From Camellia lanceoleosa (lineage: Eukaryota > Streptophyta > Magnoliopsida > Ericales > Theaceae), in contig CM045767.1 of NCBI GenBank assembly GCA_025200525.1, forward strand, positions 9,407,273 to 9,471,272: a stretch of DNA of 64,000 bases, in the 5' to 3' direction. Numbering within the stretch: the stretch's first letter is position 1; each line of letters begins with the position of its first letter. Positions 58,916-64,000 of this stretch are shown piece by piece. A model generated the notes under the pieces. That model saw only the letters and a list, made by a program, of their open reading frames with translations. It was not told where the DNA came from and ran no database searches. The position numbers and the translations under genes are program-made.

Positions 58916-60527
58916 ATGGATTCTTCTTCTCTGAAAGTACCAACTGGCGATCGTGCAAGCCCAACAATGGCTTTGAAGAGATGTATTGAGGAAGAGATCA
59001 ACAGATGGGTCAAGTTCCATAGATGGACGTCTCTTTGTTCGTCGCCATAGCGATAAACAAGAATATGTCCTAGGTCCCATCTTTTGAGAAGCTCCCACTC
59101 AACTTCCAGCTTTATACCCTCGCTTGGAGGACCACTTTCTTCTCTATGAAGGGGGCTCATTTGGGAAAATTGGAGAATGACCCGTCCTCACTGTTACTGG
59201 CCAACATTGAGAGCTGAGTGGGAGGAATGGTATGATAGAGTTGTGCCTGCAAGAGAAGGTGACCTGCAAGAGCTTTGTATTCTCGACGCCCTTTATTTTT
59301 CCAGGTTTATAATTCCTGAAGACCATTTTTTGATTCTTGTTGTTCTTTGCTTTTGAAACATGGCTTTTAATTTTTTTCAGTTTCGGTGTGGTATGATGGC
59401 CCCTACTGTTCTTGATATCTGCCATCTTCTAGGGCTTTCACCCCTTGGTACTCCTTTTACACCCAACTACCCGGACCTTTCTGTTAAGTTTTCCCTTTCA
59501 CCTTTAAATTCCTCCTACAGTGATTTTGTAAAGGCTGAAAACAAAAGAGAAGGCCCCGTAAGAGATAGAGAACTCTTTTTCTTTATTTTATACTGGTTGT
59601 GTAAATTTCTTTTTTATACATCATCTCAGCGGATTATGCCTGAGTTTGCTCCACTTGCGAAGGCCCTTGTTTTGAAGAAACGCATAGCCTTGGTCCCATA
59701 TCTCTTAGGCCATGTTTATAGAGTCTGCTCCCAATTTTGTGAGAAACCTCTTGACATCAACCAAGGAGGTCCGCTTTGGGTGCTCCAACTCTGGCTCTTT
59801 GCTTAGTTTACTGATTTGCATCCCAAATGCTTAAGATTCCTTGTTCAATATCCTAGCACTTATGGGGAGAGATATGCTAGAATTGTCCTCTATTCTGCTT
59901 CCTTTGCCTATTACCTTACCTTTTTTCATTAACTTCCTATTTCTCCATCTACTACCTTCTTCTGCCCCTTTGATGCCAACAAAGGACTTGCTTGGCTGCA
60001 AAAATTCTTGGCTGATAAAGAGTGCTCTACCCCACCACACAAAGACATGTGGGCTTCTATTTTGTTACCGAGGGAGTTGTTCATTGGTACTTTAAACCCT
60101 CAAGCTTATAAGTGCATATCTGAGGTATACTGCCCTTCTCAGTTTGCCAGGCAATTTAGGTTTACTCAAGGGATTCCCGTTCCAGTTTGCAGCCTCTCGA
60201 ATGTCCATCTTACGGCCAGAGACCTGAGAATACCCAAATCAAAACTAGAGGTGACAACATTTAAACTGTTGAAAGAATTGAGTGAGTTCAAATTTGTCCC
60301 CTTCCTTCCCTCTGGCTTGGCTTTGAAAAGATTTCAAAACTGGCAGACAGCCAATATGGAAGTGCGCCTATCAGTACACCCTCACGATTTGCTGATAGGG
60401 CTAAGAGTGCCTTCTAAGGCTAAACCAACAACAGTAGAGAACATTTCCTCTCTTTCCACAGTTGCCCAAACTGTTCCTGTAGCCTTAGCCCCTCCAGCTA
60501 GAGTTACTAGAGTTGCTTCGAAAAAGG

Positions 60528-60600
60528 GTAAGTATTTTCAAGTTCCTTTTCTTTTAGACTCTTTTGTTTGTTTCCTTTACACTCATATCTCTTGGTTCAG
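60528..60600 (+). other. Intron 1 of the PMD gene
   Basis: GTAAGT donor and CTTGGTTCAG acceptor; 73 bp, T-rich. The exon frames join in phase 1 across it (frame 2 before, frame 0 after), whereas reading straight through soon hits a stop. Confidence 0.75.
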
Positions 60601-61192
60601 GGTCTCTACAAGAAGAATCTCCTAAAAGAGCTGAAACTCTAGCTGCTCTCAAAGACAAACAACAGCAGAAAAAGAAAAGGAAGCTAATACTCACTCCTTA
60701 AGAATCTGAATCTCAGACTGAAGAGAGAGAGATTGAGAAAGAACAAGAAATACCATTACAGAGAACAAAGAGAAAAAATGTGGCTGTCTTTCCTTCTGAT
60801 TTGGTTGAAGACCCTACTCATGAGACAGCTGCCAAAGCAGTGGAAAAGGAACTTACTCCTGAAGAGCCTAAATCCCAGATTGAAGAGAGAGAGATTGAGA
60901 AAGAGCAGAAAGTACCATTACCAAGAAGAAAGAAAAAAAAAGATGACTGTCTCTCCTTTTGATTTGGTGGAAGACCCTACTCATAAGGCAGCTGCCAAAG
61001 CAGTAGAAGAGGAACATTCCAGAGAAATAATTATTTTTCAAAGAGCTGAGAAGAGGCGGCAACAACAACTATTAAGAGATGAAGCTGCTGCTGCTGCTGA
61101 TACAATCCAAAGGGAAACTGCGAGAAGGGAACACATTGCTGAGCACTATTCCCTTCGTAGCTCTCATATCATTGCTATAACTTCTTAAACAA

Positions 61193-61276
61193 GTAATTTC
61201 TTTCATGTCTCTATTCTTTTCTTGTCAAATTCTTGGTATTGAGACTTGACATTACTTTGTACTTCTTCTTTTGCAG
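61193..61276 (+). other. Intron 2 of the PMD gene
   Basis: GTAATT donor and TTCTTTTGCAG acceptor; 84 bp. The reading phase is preserved between the shifted exon 2 frame and exon 3. Confidence 0.6.
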
Positions 61277-62510
61277 CAACAACTACTAAGCCTATTCTTC
61301 CAATAAGGACTCCCTCAGTTTCGGTTGAAATTGATCAATTGCAAAATATGAAGTCTATTCAGATAATACTCCCACTTCCTAGGCCTACATTCTCTGTACC
61401 CTCCTTGAGGCCAAGTATTCTTGCTCCTTTCCCTTCTAGCTTAACTCCATGTCTCCTTCATTTGACTTTTGATTTATCTCAATTTAATTCTCTTTCGAGC
61501 CTTGTTTTTCCTCCTCCTCCTAAAGGAATTCCAACTGTTGCTCCATCTCTGATGGTAGCTGATTCCTCTATAGAGGGTGCTGGCAGCTCTCCAACTCATA
61601 GTCTATTATCTTTGCCTAGTTCCAGCCCCTCTTCCCTCGACCTATTAGTGGCTAGGACTATAGAGACTGCTGAAGATGCTCCATCCACTTCTCCTATCCC
61701 TATGCAGTCCTTTCTTCCTTCTACCAAAGCTCTTCTGCACCTTTCATGTCGCATGGATGAGGTAGACATCTTGACTTGACTAGCTAGCCTCTTCGATATA
61801 CCTTCCACCTCTCCAATGGCTAGCGATGAGACCGAGCCATTAGTTTTGGCTGATTCTCTACTAGAGATCTTTGAGAGCTCTTCCAACAGTAGTAAGACTT
61901 CCTTATCTCCAATAGACTTGGACAGCTGCCTAGAGCTGCTGACATCCTTTCCGAGGATCCCTTTCGAAGCCTTACAGAGGCCTATAATAAGAAATGACTT
62001 CCTCCAGTGCTACAAAATTGTTGAACAATCCGGCATGACTGTCTCAGGTCATTTGTCTCAGGCAGCAGCCACCATTGATTTCTACATCAACATTTGTCAT
62101 GATGCCAAGGCTGTAGAGGAGAAATTGGTGAAAGACCAGAGCTTCGTTTCCAAATTACATACTGAAGTATCAGAGTTAAAGGAACAACATTCCTTTGTCT
62201 CCCAATTTCGAACTCAACTATTGGAGAAGAAAGCTCAACTTGAAGAGGAGCTATCCGCGGTTAACCAGGCCTTAGATCGAACTGTCACAAAATTGCAGAT
62301 CACCAATCAAGGACTGGCCGACCGAAAGCAGAAAATGACCACAGCCATTCAGTTGTTCTCATCATTTAAGAATAGAACATCCATTGTAAAAGAACAACTG
62401 AGACATTGTATTGATTTTTGGGCCAATTTATGACAGAATGTATTCAACTTCTTATGAAAAGAAAATTCTTATTCATCATTTGAATATTCTTATGTTCTTT
62501 TACTTAACAT

Positions 62511-64000
62511 TTATTCTATTCCTTGTGTTTCCCATATGGTTGGAAAATAAGGCTTCAAGTATCTGCCATTAATCTTTTTGGGATGTACATATCCATTCAA
62601 ATTTCTCAAATGGTATGCTCCAAAAGACAGGACTCTATGAACTTGATATGGTCCTTCCCAGTTAGGTGACCATTTACCAAACTTATGGCTTTTAATCCCT
62701 ATTGGGAGTATCGTCTTCCATACCAAATCACCTTCATCAAAGCCAACGTGTTTGACTTTCTTATTATAGTTTTTGGCTGTTTTCTTCTTTTGAAAAAGAA
62801 TGCTATTTAATACCAGAATTTTAGCTTCATCTATACTTTCTAACTCCAAGCACATACTCTGATGGTATTGCTTATGATCTAAATGATCCTGGCATCTCAC
62901 CCTCAATGACTTAACATTAATTTCCACCGGTAGCACTACATCATGCCCATATACTAAGGCATAAGGAGTGATCCCTGTGCTTGACCTTGGAGAAGTCCTA
63001 TAAGCCTATAATATATCCAACAATAAGTTATGCCAATCCCTAGGATTATCTTCCACAACTTTCTGTATTCCTTTTTTCAAAGACTTATTGGATAATTCAG
63101 CTTAACCATTGGCTTGTGCATAATAGGGGGTAGAATTAACAAGGCTAATTCCAAATTCTGCCACAAAAGACTTTACCATTTTCCCATCAAAATCTGTCCA
63201 TTATCAATGATTATAGTCATGGAATACCAAATCTCGGATTAAATCCTTAATGAATCCAATGACTTCAATCTGGTCTACAGCTTTGTATGGTTTAGCTTCG
63301 ACGCATTTAGTGAAGTAATCAGTGGCCACTAAAATGAAATAATGATGTTTCGAAGAGGGTGGGTGTATTTTCCCCATCATATCCATGGCCCAACCTCTAA
63401 ATGGCCAAGGCTTCACACCTGCATGCAGGTTGGTTATGGGCACATGCCTTATTGTGCCATGCTTTTGGCATGCCTGACAACCTCTTGCATATTCTATGCA
63501 GTCTTTAAGGATAGTTGGCCAATAGCAGGAATGCCTTCGATACAACCATCTCATCTTCACACCAGGCTGATGAGCACCACAGATGCCTTCATGAACTTCA
63601 GCCATAGTTGTCAATGCTTCTTTTGGGCCTAAACATTCCAACAATAAACCATCTCCCCCCTTTTTATAGAGAGCATTGCCATACATCATGTATTACATAG
63701 ACTACAATTTAATTTTACTGCTGGCTTTCGAAGATGGGCCAGCTAGATACTGCATTATTAGATGTCTCCAATCTTGTTCTTGTAAGTCATTATGATTGAC
63801 TTCCAAGACCACATTCCTTTTATTCAAGGGTAGTATTACTTTCTAATATGTTGTCTGGCTTATATCTCTTCCAGTATTATCCCTTCTCTTGAAATTCGAA
63901 ACTTTCTGAACTACATCATTAGCTTTATTATTCAAGAATCTTGGGACATGAGTTACATTTGCTATCTGAAATTGAGAAAGCAAATGTAATGCAACAATAT
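62511..64000 (-). pseudogene. pol: Tat-like Gypsy integrase and upstream pol, partial and decayed
   Basis: The minus strand, from the window edge: a short degenerate stretch (RNase H-integrase link), then the integrase zinc-binding region around 63560-63450 (VHEGICGAHQPG, then CQACQKHG) and the catalytic core with WAMDMMGKI and TDYFTKCVEAKPYKAV at about 63410-63270. Small frameshifts near 63215-63180 fall close to the second catalytic Asp. A stop lies near 63006, before YRTSPRSSTGITPYALVYG. The C-terminal domain continues to 62511 with the NWEGPYQV and NGRYLKPYFP motifs. No chromodomain follows. The gene is antisense to the PMD gene, whose end is only 78 bp away, so the two converge. Confidence 0.9.

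Larger units (their letters stand above)
58916..62433 (+). pseudogene. Plant mobile domain (PMD) protein gene with coiled-coil C-terminus, spliced, decayed
   Basis: The start is ATG 58916 (MDSSSLKVPTGDRASP). The PMD-like region, the 'aminotransferase-like, plant mobile domain' family found in MAIN/MAIL proteins and many plant transposons, spans about 58970-60420. It reads FGKIGE, LYFSRFIIPEDHF, FRCGMMAPTVLDICHLLGLS, PLWVLQLWLF and ARQFRFTQGIPVPV. Intron 1 (60528-60600, GTAAGT...TTCAG) and intron 2 (61193-61276, GTAATT...TTGCAG) keep the reading phase. Exon 2 encodes a charged, internally duplicated segment (DLVEDPTHETAAKAVE / DLVEDPTHKAAAKAVE); exon 3 encodes a Ser/Pro-rich linker and a coiled coil (about 62100-62400). 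Defects: frameshifts near 59010-59190 and 60950, and stops at 59356, 59804, 59918, 60700, 61186 and 61777. The role of transposon PMD proteins is unknown; they may affect silencing. Confidence 0.8.
55898..64000 (-). mobile_element. Tat/Ogre-like Ty3/Gypsy retrotransposon, 3' part, with antisense gene cargo
   Basis: The minus strand carries the end of pol (integrase, 62511-64000, continuing off the window). About 6 kb further, at 56514, an LTR begins. Two plus-strand genes occupy the interval. The integrase C-terminus (GKWSPNWEGPYQVHRV, NGRYLKPYFP) is of the type found in the Tat/Athila group without a chromodomain. Extra and antisense ORFs between pol and the 3' LTR are known in plant Tat elements. 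The 5' LTR, gag, protease, RT and target duplication partner lie outside the window. Confidence 0.75.

Noticed and set aside
59304..59382. An intron between CCAG/GTTTAT and TTTTTTCAG in the PMD gene
   Set aside because: The frame continues straight through with the expected PMD residues on both sides. Only a TGA at a likely Trp position breaks it, and removing the segment would break the frame.
62511..64000. Endogenous caulimovirid-like sequence
   Set aside because: An integrase with zinc finger and catalytic core is present, and no movement or coat protein is seen, so it is a Gypsy LTR element.
1..64000. CRISPR arrays, rRNA or tRNA genes
   Set aside because: No regularly spaced short repeats with unique spacers and no recognisable rRNA or tRNA sequence; the tRNA-like stretches are LTR primer binding sites.

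Overview
The window is repeat-rich nuclear DNA from a higher plant, probably a eudicot. It is AT-rich, packed with LTR retrotransposons of the plant Copia and Gypsy lineages, and carries primer binding sites for plant initiator tRNA-Met and MITE-like foldback elements. I found no bacterial features and no intact host gene. One 100-bp run of N (25775-25874) is an assembly gap, so continuity across it is unproven.

Layout. 800-5644 holds a complete but decayed Ty1/Copia element on + (350-bp LTRs, target duplication GTTTC). 5.8-8.3 kb holds a foldback element and LTR-like debris. 8.9-13.5 kb is compositionally strange: G+T-rich, then A+C-rich, broken by a 1374-bp foldback (10340-11713) whose arms look like inverted LTR ends. 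13508-14782 is a solo LTR with a perfect GGACT duplication. 15029-15733 is another foldback. 16793-17709 has three exon-like blocks of an unidentified gene or gene relic. 18229-19022 is a four-copy tandem repeat. 19-27 kb is mostly AT-rich DNA with short local repeats. 27.1-30.95 kb is a candidate inverted-repeat element with gene-like fragments inside.

32.2-44.8 kb is a nested stack. A possible hAT-like element, carrying a duplicated CT-rich leader, was hit at 32834-43645 by a minus-strand Ty3/Gypsy element (target duplication ATTAG). That element's 5' LTR was later hit by another solo LTR (40424-42044). 45068-53839 is a minus-strand SIRE-like Copia element (target duplication AATTC) with decayed gag and pol and an extra plus-strand coiled-coil ORF between pol and its 3' LTR.

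55898-64000 is the 3' part of a minus-strand Tat/Ogre-like Gypsy element running off the right edge. Between its integrase (62.5 kb) and its 3' LTR (55898-56514) lies about 6 kb of plus-strand coding sequence: an unrecognised ~408-codon ORF and a spliced plant-mobile-domain (PMD) gene with a coiled-coil tail. Both are antisense to pol.

The most interesting signal is this antisense gene cargo, present in two unrelated LTR superfamilies in the same window, together with dense arrays of short palindromes (TTCGAA, GGCCTTTGGCC, CTCGAGCG) in or next to the element regulatory regions. Nearly all coding sequence carries stops or frameshifts, and many of the stops look like C-to-T or G-to-A changes, as expected of methylated, silenced elements.
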